Source: Cryptomeria japonica
Lineage: Eukaryota; Streptophyta; Pinopsida; Cupressales; Cupressaceae
DNA length: 64,000 bases
Direction of reading: 5' to 3'
Assembly: GCF_030272615.1 (NCBI RefSeq)
Contig: NC_081414.1
Span: 663,088,938 to 663,152,937, forward strand
This document shows positions 22,193-33,180 of the stretch, one piece after another. The notes beneath the pieces were generated by a model. That model was not told the origin of the DNA and ran no database searches. It saw only the letters and a list, made by a program, of their open reading frames with translations. How positions within the stretch are numbered: the first letter of the stretch is position 1; each line of letters begins with the position of its first letter. Made by a program: the position numbers and the translations under genes.

Positions 22193-24933
22193 TGGCTAGG
22201 AAAGCTAGGGGAGGTGGCCGGTAGAGTTGGCTATAGGTGTTTGTGTCTCTATATATGCCTTCATTCCTAGTTGTGAGTTGGACCTAGGAACCATAGTTAC
22301 CTCAGTTGACCTTCGAGTCATTCCTTTGGGTTCTTATGGAGTTGTGTTGGGAATGGATTAACTTTCATCTCATAGTGCTTGTGTAGGCTATCGCAAGAAG
22401 ACAGTGGAGTGTTTAGATGACCTTGGTAGGGAAGTGGAGATTGTTGGAGTTCAGAGACCGATATCCCTATGTATGATCTCTGCTATGAAACTTAAGTTGT
22501 GCATGCATAAAGGTGTCATCTTTTTGCAGTTACTCTTGAGGATGTGGATGAGTCAGAGAGTTGAGAAGTCTCTCTTGATGGTCACCCTATTCTTTGAGAG
22601 TATGCTGATGTGTTTTCATTGGATATTCCTGGTATGCCTGTGAAGCGAGACATAGACTTTTGTATTGATTTGGTTCCTAGTGCAGAACCTATTTCGAGAG
22701 CTCCATATCAGATGACTACTTAGGAGTTGAGTGAGTTGAATTTGTAGATAGAAGAATTGTTGGCCAAGGGGTTCATTCCTCCTAGTGTTTCCCCTTGGGG
22801 TGCACCTGTTATCTTCGTTAAGAAGAAAGATGGTTCTCTTCAGTTATGCATTGATTATTGACAGCTGAATAAGGCAACCATCCAAAATTGATATCCATTG
22901 CCTCATATAGATGATATTTTCGATCAGGTAAAGGGAGCCAATGTGTTCTTGAAGATTGATCTAAAATCTGGGTACCATCAATTGCGTATTTAGGATGTAG
23001 ACATTCATAAGACAACATTTCATACTCGTTATGGTCACTATGAGTTCACAGTGGTGCCATTTGTGTTGACGAATGCACCTTCAGTTTTCATGACCCTCAT
23101 GAATGGGGTTTTTTGCACCTACCTTGATCATTTTTTCATTGTATTCTTGGATGACATTCTGATTTATTCTAGAACTATGGAAGAGCATGAGGGTCACTTA
23201 CATCAAGTATTGCAGTGCTTGAGGGAGAATTAGCTTTATACCAATTTGGTGAAGTGTGACTTCTTCCAGTCTGAGGTAAACTATCTTGGTCATGTGGTTT
23301 TAGGAGAAGGTATATCCATAGTTCCTTCAAAGATCCAAGCCATTGTTGATTGGTCAGCGTCGACCAATATTTTGGAAACTAGGAGTTTTATGGGTTTGGC
23401 CAGATATTACTGTTGCTTTGTTCAGGGCTTTTCCCAGATAGGACACCCGATTACTTCTCTTCAGAGGAAACGGAAGAATTTTGTTTGGTCAGAGTAGTGT
23501 GAGGAAACTTTTTGTACCTTGAAGGAACTCCTTGTCAGTGCTCCAATTTTGGTAGTTCCTAATCCATCTAGAGATTTTATGGTATGCACAGATGCCTCTT
23601 TGGAAGGTATAGGTGCAGTGCTTATGCAAGATGGACGTGTGGTTGCTTATGAGTCTCGCAAACTCAAGAACCACAAGTTGAACTATCCAATTCATGATTT
23701 AGAGTTGGCAGTTGTAGTTCATGCTTTGATTAGATGGCGGCATTTCTTTTTAGGGCGTCAGTTTGAGCTCCATAGTGATCACCGTAGTCTGCAATATATA
23801 TTCACTTAGCCGAACTTGAATGCTCGACAGTGGAGATGGATGGAATTCTTCTGCAAGTATGATTTTGAGGTTTGTTATATTCAGAGGAAAGAGAACCTAG
23901 TGGCAGATGCTTTGAGTCATAGGCGGCATGAAGTTTCAGCATTGTCCCTTGGAGTAGACTAGAGAAAGAGGATTCTTGGAGTTATTTCTCAGGATACTTG
24001 GTATCAGGATGTTAGAGCCATGAGAGTCCAGAAGGCCTTTAGAAGGTAGATTTTCTGGATATAACCTTGAGGCAGATGGACTTCTTCGTCACCTTGGATG
24101 GATCTATGTACCTTCTTTGGAGGGTCTTCGCGTGTTGATCATGACTAAAGCCCATTGTGCGCCTTACTCGACACACCCAAGTGTCAAGAAGATGCACGTA
24201 GATCTTAGACAGATTTATCATTGGGCTGGTATGAAATGTGACATTTCTAATTTTGTGTCGAAGTGTTTAGAGTGTCAGTGGGTGAAGGCAGAGCATTAGC
24301 ACCCGACAGGGCTTTTACAGCTTAATTTGGTACCAGATTGAAAATAGGATATCATTTCCATGGATTTCATTGTTGGTTTGCTTGTCTCTTCACGTTGTCA
24401 CGATGCCATCATGGTCATAGTTGATAGATTGACAAAGGTTTCTCACTTTGTTCTTATTCGAGCTTCCTAAACAGCAATAGTGGTGGCATGAGTCTTCTTG
24501 GAAGATGTAGTGACATTGCATGGGATTTCAAGGTGGATCATTTTTGATAGAGATCTTGTCTTTACCTCAGCATTGTGGACCTCACTTTAGCATGCTTTGG
24601 AGACTCAGTTGAATTTTAGTTCAGCTTATCACCCAAAGACAGATGGTCAGACTGAGTGAGTGAATCAGGTTTTGGAGGACATGCTTCGAATGCATGTTAT
24701 GGACCAACAGTCACAGTAGGAGGATTATATCTATCTAGTGGAATTTTCTTATAACAATGGATATCATAGCTCCATAGGTATGTCCCCCTTTCAGGCATTG
24801 TATGGTCATCCTTGTTGTACTCCTTTGAGTTGTGATTGGCTAGAGGATAGGGTGCTTATAGGACCGGATATTCTTTGAGAGATGGAGCAATAGGTAGAGA
24901 AGATTCTGGTGCAGGAGCACCTGAGCACCTGAA
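22193..24933 (+). pseudogene. Element E gag remnant and pol (protease, RT, RNase H, integrase)
   Basis: A short start (MARKARGGGR, 22193) is followed within about 50 bases by protease sequence (LRVIPLGSYGVVLGMD), so nearly all of gag has been deleted. RT carries [24 protein letters not shown] and the active-site FLDDILIYS near 23145. RNase H carries CTDASLEGIGAVL and HSDHRSLQYI. Integrase has the HHCC zinc region (about 24175-24300), the MDFIVGL core start and FDRDLVFTS. Stops at 22721, 22745, 22859, 22889, 22991, 23231, 23495, 23807 and 24297 are nearly all TAG or TGA where Gln or Arg is expected. The IN wording is chromovirus-like, but the C-terminal chromodomain, if there was one, is not present. 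Confidence 0.88.
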
Positions 24934-26890
24934 TGCTCAAATCCTAGCAGGTATTGCATTTTATTGCAAATTAAGAATGTGTGTTTGTTTTATGCTTCTA
25001 GTAGATTTAATAGGTTTTTTTTGTGGTGTAATAAGGTTTGGAACTCATTTGTGTTTAAGAGTTTCCAAGATTTTTGTTTTTTTCTCAATGGGCCAAAAAT
25101 TGTCAATTTTGGGTCCAAATGAGCATTTTTTGAATTTTTGATGTTGTAAAGCCTTGAAAGGAATTGGAGCATATTTATTTAGTGTTTCTAATGATTTTGA
25201 GTCATTGGTTTGAGTGCCAAGTCACCGGGAGTCAAAATGCAACTTTTTGAGCAACAAAAGTTGTCAAAAGTTGTCAAAAAGCTGTCAAAAAGTGCAAAAA
25301 AGTGACTTTTGGTGGTTTTGGTTAGTTCCAGCATGTACCTATCTATACAAAGGCTTCAATAAGTTGGCACATGTATAAAAACCATGTTCCCATCATTGTA
25401 TGTGTAGTTCATGTTGGAAAAGTAAGAGAAATACTTGTTTTGCTCTTGTTTTTGTGAGTTTTAACTAGTTTCCTGCACTTTTGAGAGTACAGTCCGTACC
25501 ATGGCTTCATGAGTCTATACTACTCCTATTTTTGATTTGTGTGATCTCATTTGATGTTTGAGTAGTGATTTGGAACAATTTTTGTTTGGAGTGTTCTTGA
25601 GAAAGGCATTGTTTTGTGGTTCCAATGGAAGATCATTCATGGTCCAATTAATTTCTTCAAAGTCTCTTCATCCATGGCTTTGAGGAAATTTGTTGGATCC
25701 TCTGTTCATACTATATCATACATCCATTTTCCTTTTCTAGCAATGCACAAGTGTTTGTAAACCCATGGCAAGTATGTGAAGTGATCAACTTGGCTTGGGT
25801 ATTCTTAATGTTGTGTGAATGGTACTTTGCTGTTCATAGCACTGTACTTTGAAATGTTGAAGAAGAATCAAGTTGGCAAGAGTCATAATTGCATTTTATC
25901 ATCCTTGTCTCTCTCATGACTTGGTTGGATGCAAGAAGCAAAGGTGTAATCAGATTGTAAAACAATGTGTCACTGTTTCATTGTTGAAATCTCAGTGCCA
26001 ACCTCCCTCAAGGACAGTATGGAATGATGGATTTTTTTTTTATGTATCATGGAATGTATTGAACAGTGTTTTCAATGTTAAGAAGACAAGATACACAATT
26101 TGTTTGTAAAGGACCTAAATAAGGATCCTAGAAAAGTGTATCCTCTGTCACAGTCTTAGAATGCTGTCATGTTTTGTGGCATCTTTGAGTGTTCAAACTT
26201 ATAAGGTCCTTGAAGAGGATATATGTATTATTTTACCTTGCCATTAACACCTTTTTCCAGGCCAGGGACAGAGTGAAGAAGTAAAATAAAAGAAAGAAAG
26301 AAAGTGTAAACAGTTTTAAGACTATTAAAGTGCAGTGATGGCGGGTGTATGAGCAAACAGTCATAAGAAATCCTTTCCTATTTGCTTTGCAGGGTGTTCC
26401 AACTTATGTCAAGTCTTTGTTGCATCCATATTTGATATACTTTCATTGTAATTGGTTTATCAATGTTGAAAATGTGTGTAAAACATTAAAAACATCGTTG
26501 TCCCAGTCCTCTAGACTGTTATTTCTGTGTAAGGGCAGCAGTATGGCATTTGTTTAACATAATGACAATATTCTAAGTTGGCTTTTGGATCCTTGGAAGT
26601 GTTTGATAGATGTCATAGCAAGGTTTGAACTTTTAAATTGGGTCTAGTATCATGGAGAAGACTTTTAATTTACAAACCCTCACTAAAACCTTCAAAAACC
26701 CTTGAAAAATGCCTCTTTTGTGGGACAGTCCTCAATCAGTCCATACAGTACTTGCCATAGAAAAAATCCTTGAGTCTTCATCATCAATAGACCACATCTC
26801 CAAGGGTTTTCCATGAAGTTTAGCAGGTTGAGCAAGGTGAACAAATTTCACTAAAAACTAGGGCTAATTCTAGTAGCCTTTTTGGAGCAA
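24934..26890. other. Unassigned 1.96-kb block between element E and the resumed C LTR
   Basis: There is no recognisable gene. It begins TGCTCAAATCC and ends TTTTTGGAGCA, so the ends read TGCTC...GAGCA as a short inverted repeat with TG/CA termini, as in an LTR. A TATAAAAA box lies near 25375, and GTTGTCAAAA-type repeats lie at 25250-25290. Flanking bases do not form an obvious duplication. It could be a solo LTR, the missing 3' end of E, or a separate insertion. A short AAAG run lies at about 26288-26305. Confidence 0.4.
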
Positions 26891-27248
26891 ATTATATAGT
26901 TCTGCTATATTCTCCTATATCCACACATTTCATATTACTCAAAATAACCTAGCATACTGACCTATACACCCATTACAAATAATATGCCTTATGTCTACTT
27001 ACAATACATTTACAAAAGATATTCAATGTCGGCCTTGACAATAATTAAAAAATAATTTATTAAGTAAATCCTCCTTGATGTCAGCTTCCAATGAAGTATT
27101 GATGCTGGTGTCGGTGTTGATGTAGCCCTAAATGCTCCAAAGTGGGTATCTATCAGTATATGCCTCCTAGTGTCAATATATGACTTCCATATGATCTTCT
27201 TGCCATTAATAACAACAAAATGAATCCAATGAGTCTCGATTGCCAAAT

Positions 27249-27815
27249 AAATCAAGCTTCAAAACATATTTATCTAGTCTTGCATACCAAGCTCTAGGGG
27301 CTTGTTTCAATCCATATAAAGTTTTCTTTAACCTGCAAACCATGTTTTTATCATCTGAAAGTGAAAATCCATCAAGTTTCTCAATATAAACTTTCTCTTC
27401 AAGATATCCATTCAGAAATGCACACTTAACATCTATCCGATAAACCTTGTAATTCTTATCAACAACATAAGCAATAAATAATCTCACAGCTTCAATCCTA
27501 GCTACCGGTGCAAAGGTTTCACCATAATCAATTCCTTCCTTCTGATAATATCCTTTACAAACTAATCTAGCTTTATTCCTCACAAATTTTCCATCCTCAT
27601 TTAATTTATTCCTAAAAACCCATTTATTTCCAATAACATTTTTATTTTTAGGTTGGGGAACTAAAGTCCATGTGTTATTCTTTTATATCTAGTCCAATTC
27701 TTCTTCCATAGCTTTCATCCAATCTTCATCTTTATAAGCTTCAATTGCTGATGTCGATTCAACTTGAGAAATAAAATATACCTCATCAGCTGCCAACCTT
27801 TCTTCTTGTCATCAC
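27249..27815 (-). pseudogene. Element B: RT N-terminal half
   Basis: On the minus strand the frame carries NKARLVCKGYYQKEGIDY, ETFAPVARIEAVRLF, the KVYRIDVKCAFLNG block and LYGLKQAPRAWYARLDKY, and ends at the C insertion point. The continuation is at 4411. Between 27585 and 27815 lies the upstream RT edge (KWVFRNKLNED and the acidic EELD stretch), with stops. The open frame covers 27206-27583 only because it reads a few codons into C's LTR. Confidence 0.9.
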
Positions 27816-29351
27816 TCATTTGCTTTTGTCTCCAATGATCTGATCTTTGGAATGATTCAACCTTACATACCTAGGAGTCTTTTGATTTTTTGTTCCTTTG
27901 TCCTGATCTTCAATTACTGTTGAATTTTTTGATACTACTGAAGTAACTGGTTCAAAATTATGTTCTGGTATAGGTGCTACCGGTTCAGGTATGATCATTT
28001 CCAATGCTGGTTCTCTCTCATAAGTTTTGATTTGACATCTATTCTGCTAATCCACTTTGACATTTGTGCTCTCCACAATTCTCTGCAATATTTTGTTATA
28101 GCATCTATATTCTTTGCTTTCATTAGAATAACTAAGAAATATTCTTTCATCACATCTAGGATCAAACTTTCCAATGGAAACATCTCTTTTGATATAGCAT
28201 TTACTACCAAAGATTTTGAAATAGTTAACTATCAGTGTATGACCAAACCATAGCTCATAAGTTGTCCTACTGATATCTCCTTTGATATGAACTCTGTTGA
28301 ATGTGTTGCCATGCTTACAGCTTCTCTCCAATAGATATGAGGCAGATTAGCTTCCATAATCATGGTTCTAGCTGCATCTAAGATAGTTTTGTTCTTCCTT
28401 TCCACAACTCCATTTTTGCTAAGGTGTCTGGGGTGTAGACAACTATCTCCTTTTCCCATTCTTCTCACAGTACCTGTTAAATTCATTGGATGTGAATTCT
28501 CCACCCTGATCTGACCTTAAAAATTTAATCTTCAAACATGTCTCAGTCTCAACTTTAGCTTTAAAGATTTTAAACTTTGTAAATGCTTCAGACTTTTCCC
28601 TTAGAAAAGTAACCCACATCATTCTAGAATGATCATCAATGATTAGCATGAAATATCTCACCCTAAAAACTTTTGATTCTAGTAGGACCACACAAATCAA
28701 CATGAATAAGATCAAGAACACAATTAGATTTGTCTTGTATACTCTTAAAAGTAATTCTGACTTGCTTTCCAATTTGACATTCCTTACATACCGGATTATA
28801 GGGTTTTACAATCTTAGGTATATCTCTAACTTCTTTAGTAGAATTGATCTTAACAATGCAATCAAAATTCACATGACACAACCTCTTATGCCATAGCCAA
28901 CTATCATCAATTTGTGCAATCAAACATGTCTTCTCACCGGAGTTCAAATGAAAGATATTACCTTTAGTCTGTGTACCGGTTGCAATTTCCTATCTAGATC
29001 TGTTGATAATCTTGCATTTTCCATCCTTGAACTTAACAGAAATCCCTTATCCACCAACTATCCTACACAAAAGATTATGCCTTAAACCTTTAACATAATA
29101 AACATTATCAGTGTTGTGCTTATCATCCAATGATATTGTTCCTTTTCCCTTGATCATATATGCTTTGTCATCTTCAAATCTAATCAGACCACCATCAAAT
29201 TCTTGCATACATAAGAACTTCCTTTTATCTCCAGTCATATGATGTGAACATCCACTGTCAATTATGCATTCATCCTTGTCTTCAATTTTAGCAGTAAGAG
29301 CCTTCTCTTCAGGTACCAAATCATCTCCTTGATAGACAAAAATACCCATTC
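27816..29351 (-). pseudogene. Element B protease and integrase
   Basis: The protease block CIIDSGCSHHMTGD lies near 29240-29280. The GAG-pre-integrase region (WLWHKRLCHVNF, CKECQIGKQ) is at 28947-28663, then integrase catalytic blocks YFMLIIDDHSRM (first Asp), LRSDQGGEFTSNEF (second Asp) and the NGVVERKN block (Glu) near 28400. The C-terminal FGSKCYIKRD region is at 28250-28047, with the TPRYVRLNHSKDQIIG linker at about 27830-27880. Several frameshifts separate these pieces. The upstream end abuts F, beyond which B's gag continues at 45305. Confidence 0.88.
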
Positions 29352-29356
29352 CTTTC

Positions 29357-30060
29357 TGTTTATGGTGAAAGCGGAAACAACAATATTGAAAGACTAAATG
29401 AATTCAACCACAAAACCCTAGCCTAAAAAAAACAAAGATCCACTATAACATATGAAGATTACCTAAGACAATTCAAATCAAATGACATCACAAAGATTAT
29501 ACCATCACATGTCTAATAGGGTTTGGATCTCCATTCTTCCTATCTTCATTGATCTTGCTTGATATATTTGCTCTCAGATTTTATGTGTGTACAAGAGCTC
29601 AACAAATAATGGAAATATGGTTGCAAGTAGGCTTGATCGCATATGAAAGTTTGAAAGCATAGTCAGAGGGTTGATAATGAACGAAGCATCTTCTTATATA
29701 GAAGACACTATAAGAAATGGAGGGATAATATTAAGAGGTGTAAAAGATAAATGGTTGGCTATGATTAGAGGGTAGGTAAAGAAAATAAGAAAATAATGAG
29801 AGGGTAGGTAGTGTATGAATTAAGAGATGAATGACATGTGTCATGGCTAGAAAAGGTTAATGAATTAATTAAATAAATAAAAATTTATTTATTTAATAGA
29901 AGAAGTGAGATCAATTAAATAAATAAAAGGATTTATTTAATTTAGAAAAGGATAATTTAAATAAATAAAGATTTATTCAATTAATAGAAGAATTAGGCTT
30001 AAATAATTAAATAAATAAAGATATTTATTTAACTAGACTGGACAATTTTAGGTGCCTACA
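29357..30060 (-). repeat. Element F 3' LTR
   Basis: It begins TGTTTATGGTG and ends GGTGCCTACA on the plus strand, 704 bp. It matches 44535-45299 but lacks about 60 bases of AT-rich sequence near its end. By eye the first 420 bases differ from the partner at roughly 5-6% of sites. TATATA-type sequence read on the minus strand is near 29694. Confidence 0.93.
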
Positions 30061-30074
30061 TTTTGCCCCTCTTT
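30061..30074 (-). other. Element F polypurine tract
   Basis: On the minus strand this reads AAAGAGGGGCAAAA and abuts the LTR start TGTAGGCACC. Confidence 0.82.
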
Positions 30075-30359
30075 GAGACTATGCAGCTTACTACGTTGTT
30101 TCAAACAAGATAAGATGAACTAATACAAAGTTGCCCCAAGATGGGAATGATATGACCCCTCGAGAGATTAGATGAAAATGTCTGAAAAGATTGTAGACAA
30201 TCTCTTGATAAGAAAGAACGGTTATAATGGACTGACCGGATGGAGTGACAGAGTCATAGGATAAAGAAGACTGACACGGGGGAAAAAATCCTCATTGTCA
30301 TCCACACATCTAAGAGATTGGGGTGCAGAGAGAGCATAGAGAAGCAACAGTCAGCAACG

Positions 30360-30431
30360 ATGGCATTGGTTCACAGATTTGATCGCGTTCGCCAATTTCA
30401 AAGGCCAACAGATGCAGGAGAGCCGGTAAGT
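30360..30431 (+). other. Candidate first exon and splice donor of the PMD gene
   Basis: ATG at 30360 opens 22 codons (MALVHRFDRVRQFQRPTDAG...) that run exactly to a strong donor, G/GTAAGT, at 30426. Possible acceptors are at 31272 (...AACTACTAG) and 31274. Neither keeps this ATG frame in phase with the PMD frame; a shifted frame (ATG 30412) with the acceptor at 31272 does. So this is a plausible but unproven first exon, with the 850-base interval 30432-31272 as its intron. Confidence 0.35.
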
Positions 30432-30499
30432 ACCACAAAACCTCCTTGTACTTTGTCGCATTAAATGTTGTCATAAATACATGCTAGGTAGCGCAATAA

Positions 30500-30790
30500 A
30501 TGCATATTAGGTATGTCAAGCAGGGGGATAAAATGCTAAGGCATGTCTGTGTTGGTGCAAGGCACGTCTGGGATGGCTAGGCATGTCTGTGTTTGTGCCA
30601 GATGTGTCTATGAATGCAGCAGTGTCTGTGTCAGATGTGAGCACGTCTATGTTGTGCAGGGACATCTATGTAGTATGAGTGCATCTAGGTAGATCAGAGG
30701 CACACCTGCGTGATGCAGCCATGTCTATGCAGAGAAGGCACATATGTGCAATATGTAAGCGTGCTTATGTCATGAAGGCGCGTTTATGTC
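30500..30790 (+). repeat. Degenerate GCACGTCTGTG-type repeats in the PMD leader/intron
   Basis: About a dozen variants of an 11-base motif (GCATGTCTGTG, GCACGTCTGGG, GCACGTCTATG, GCGCGTTTATG and others) are spaced roughly 20-30 bases apart. The same motif occurs in the opposite orientation in the leader of F's own gag at 42840-44410. Confidence 0.6.
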
Positions 30791-30809
30791 TTCTAGGCCA
30801 AATCGGTAG

Positions 30810-31235
30810 TTTTGTGATAAACATACATTGTCGATTGGATAAGCTATTGAGAGGATACACTCAAGCAGGTCCTCTAGGGAAGACTAGAATAGCAGATAGG
30901 GCTAGGATTGACAATTTTGTGATAGAACATACATTGCCAATCAGGAAACTACTCAAGAGGATACACTCAAGTAGAGGCCCTAGGATAAGATAAATTGAGG
31001 CACTTTGTGATGAATAAGGAATTCCAAAACATAGTACTTTGTGATGAATAGGAAGTACTTTAAGAAATAGCACTTTGTGATGAACAGGGAGTGCAAAAAC
31101 ATAGTTCTTTGTGATGAATAGGGAGTACCACTAGGATAGGAAGCAACACTTTGTGATGAACATGGAGTATTTCTAGGATAGAGTGCCATAAGAACTTATG
31201 ATAAGAAGCAACACTTTTTGATGAATGGGGAATGC
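30810..31235 (+). repeat. Two tandem-repeat families before the PMD coding part
   Basis: Two degenerate 105-bp copies start at 30810 and 30915 (TTTTGTGAT...ACATACATTG...GAGGATACACTCAAG). Six copies of CTTTGTGATGAATAGGGAGT-like units follow at 31003, 31037, 31073, 31107, 31149 and 31213, spaced 34-64 bases apart. The repeats lie in the probable intron or leader of the PMD gene. Confidence 0.75.
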
Positions 31236-31273
31236 CACTTTAACTGACATAGTTGATTTTCTTAACTACTAGA

Positions 31274-33180
31274 GGACCTATCTATGCTGGAGTCACGAAA
31301 GAGACTCCCATCGACTCAGAGTTTGCAGCAGAGCTGAGAGTCGAGGAGAGAACCACAATTCAGGCTATGGGCCTGCAACATATTTTGTATGTACCTGAGT
31401 TTCGGGTGAACATGGGATTGTTGACTGCTTTAGCTAAGAGATGGCACTCAGAGACATGTACATTTTATTTTCTGATGGGTGAGATGACAGTCACCTTAGA
31501 GGATGTATACAGGATACTGCGGATACCAATCGATGGGGAGTTAGTACCCTATGATCGAGATGGAGACAGGGATGCACTGATGAGTGTTCCAGGATCCAAG
31601 ATTAGAGATCAGGGCTAGACACGTGGCTTGGGATACCATGAAACAGACAAGATTAGCACTACCAGCAGTGTTGGCAGGAGTGATTAGTGGGTTCCTCTAT
31701 CCGGATAGGGTGACGTGAGGATTGGCTATGGGATGGGGGAGTTCACAGGAAACATTGGTGACAGAGCACACCAGGTTTGCATGGGGACCATTTTTGTTGG
31801 TACACTTGTACTATGAGTTACATCAATTTGTATACCATGGATCAGCAGGATTGGGCTACGGAGTTACATTATTGCAAGTTTGGGCATATGAACATCTGCC
31901 GGTGACACGACTGATTCATTTCAGAGGTAGGGGCCATGGGTGTAGTTTTGTGCATTTGTATGATATGATTACATCTCAACCATGGATTGGGAGATTAGAG
32001 TACTGGCATAGGGTCATTGATGAGCTTGATAGTGTAGTATGGAGGTCATACTGAGAGCATGAGGAGTGGGAGGATGATGCAGTGGAGCTGCCATATGTGT
32101 TTAGGAGCAGATATCTGATTGGACAGATGTCATATGTTATTGAGAGGCAGTTGGTGGATAGGGTGGGCAGGCAGTTTGGTAGGATACAACGGATGCTACG
32201 GGGTTTTGGGATGTATGCGCGAATAGTGAGAAATCAAGCACACTTCAGACCATTATTGTCTTATGATCAAGAAGTGATGTAGTTGGTAGAGATGATTCTC
32301 TTGCCTTGGGATATGTGGCCAGACATAGAGGATGCAAGGATGGATGTAGAGTATACTGCATATTGGGAAGAGCATTCATTTCCACTGCTGACAGATCCAG
32401 GGGAGCCGATGGATAGAAATGGCGGAGGTGATGGAGATGATGATGGAGATGGCAGGGGTGGAGGCCGACAAAGGAGGTAGGGTGCAGTAGGAGAGAAAAG
32501 AGTGGCTCTGAGGAGAGAGGGTGGAGAGGAGAGGTAGGCTTGGCAAGCTCATATAGTGAGGGGCAAAGGTGGATTGCCTTTACAGGTGCCAGTAGCACAG
32601 GTTCCCAGACAGGGACAAGAACATGGATAGGGACAGGGACAAGAACATGGATAGGGACAGGGACAAGGGCAGCCATAGGAGAAGCCACAGGTACAGGGAT
32701 AGGGTGAGGGGGGAGAGGAGGAGGATGAGTTACTAGCTTTGAGGGAGATCTGGCAAGGATAGGCAGATGAGATCCAGGATCTAGAGCAGAAGACAGCTGA
32801 GGGATACTGAGCAGGAGAGGGATCAGGCTATCCAACACTATACAAAGGTTGAGACAGCATTGAGGACAGGGAGGCAGGAAGTAGAGGACATAGGAGCTCG
32901 ATATGCCTATGTTCTATGGGCCGGGGAGGAGATAGGCTACTGAAGAGACCTATACTATTGAGCAGTGCCACCAGAGTAGTGGGCTAGGAGCTTCCATAGA
33001 CCATCGCAGACTACGATGACCACTGGAAGGAGAGGTGGGAGATAGGCATCTAGCGGTGGGGTCATGGGTCCTTCACCACCACCAGATAGAGGGGATAGGA
33101 GAGATGATCCTAGGGTGGGTCTTTCCATGGCTCAAACTCCATCAAGGCCAGCCGGCTCCAAGGGTGGGAGTTCATCATAG
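31274..33180 (+). pseudogene. Plant Mobile Domain (PMD, MAIN/MAIL-like) pseudogene, antisense within F
   Basis: The frame reads GPIYAGVTKE, LQHILYVPEF, then the PMD core LTALAKRWHSETCTFYF, GEMTVTLEDVYRILRIPIDG, LLQVWAYEHLPVTR and WRSY. PMD proteins of the MAIN/MAIL type act in the nucleus in gene silencing; PMD genes are also known as passengers of plant transposons. Here the frame has a TAG at 31619, a one-base shift before 31722, a TGA at 32052 and a TAG at 32279. Downstream to about 33180 lies a Gly/Gln/Glu-rich tail (a GQGQEHG-type repeat near 32600-32680) with many TAG stops where Gln is expected. It runs opposite to F's own genes. It is clearly non-functional here. Confidence 0.8.

Larger units (their letters stand above)
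20971..24933 (+). mobile_element. Decayed Ty3/gypsy element E
   Basis: A plus-strand gypsy element inserted in C's 5' LTR, consisting of a 5' LTR (20971-22037), a primer site, a remnant of gag, protease, RT, RNase H and integrase. The sequence stops resembling gypsy near 24930 in the integrase C-terminal part, and I find no 3' LTR. No clean target duplication can be shown because the 3' end is missing or altered. Confidence 0.85.
4412..27248 (-). mobile_element. Non-autonomous LTR element C with gag-like gene and large accessory gene
   Basis: C lies in B's RT gene with flanks AAATT (4407-4411) and AAATC (27249-27253), a TSD with one mismatch. Reading order on the minus strand: 5' LTR 27248-20424 (holding E and an unassigned block), Met primer site 20421-20410, gag-like gene 20349 to about 19100, a duplicated leader 19051-18722, an accessory gene 18715-15585, polypurine tract 15339-15328, and 3' LTR 15327-4412 (holding D). 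The internal region is about 5.1 kb, and I find no protease, integrase, RT or RNase H in it. It would therefore need enzymes from another Copia element. Confidence 0.85.
20424..27248 (-). repeat. Element C 5' LTR, split by E and an unassigned block
   Basis: TGTTGGGATCC at 20424 through 20970 matches 4412-4826 and the start of 14678-14970. The rest of the LTR resumes at about 26893 and runs to 27248, matching 14971-15327. The interruption is 20971 to about 26890. The outer end (TGCCAAAT) is slightly eroded compared with GCCAACA in the 3' copy. Confidence 0.85.

Noticed and set aside
26280-26306. AAAG microsatellite
   Set aside because: Only about four units; too short to be informative.
27960-28253. 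Plus-strand open frames across B's integrase
   Set aside because: They are antisense shadows of the minus-strand integrase C-terminal region, which has clear family motifs.
30500-30790. Possible CRISPR-like array of short regular repeats
   Set aside because: The units are degenerate, spacing is irregular, there are no unique spacers of constant length, and the context is a plant retrotransposon.
32245-32838. 197-codon minus-strand open frame in the PMD tail
   Set aside because: It is the antisense of the Gly/Gln/Glu-rich PMD tail repeats. It gives low-complexity Pro/His/Leu text, and the plus-strand reading has a clear family match.
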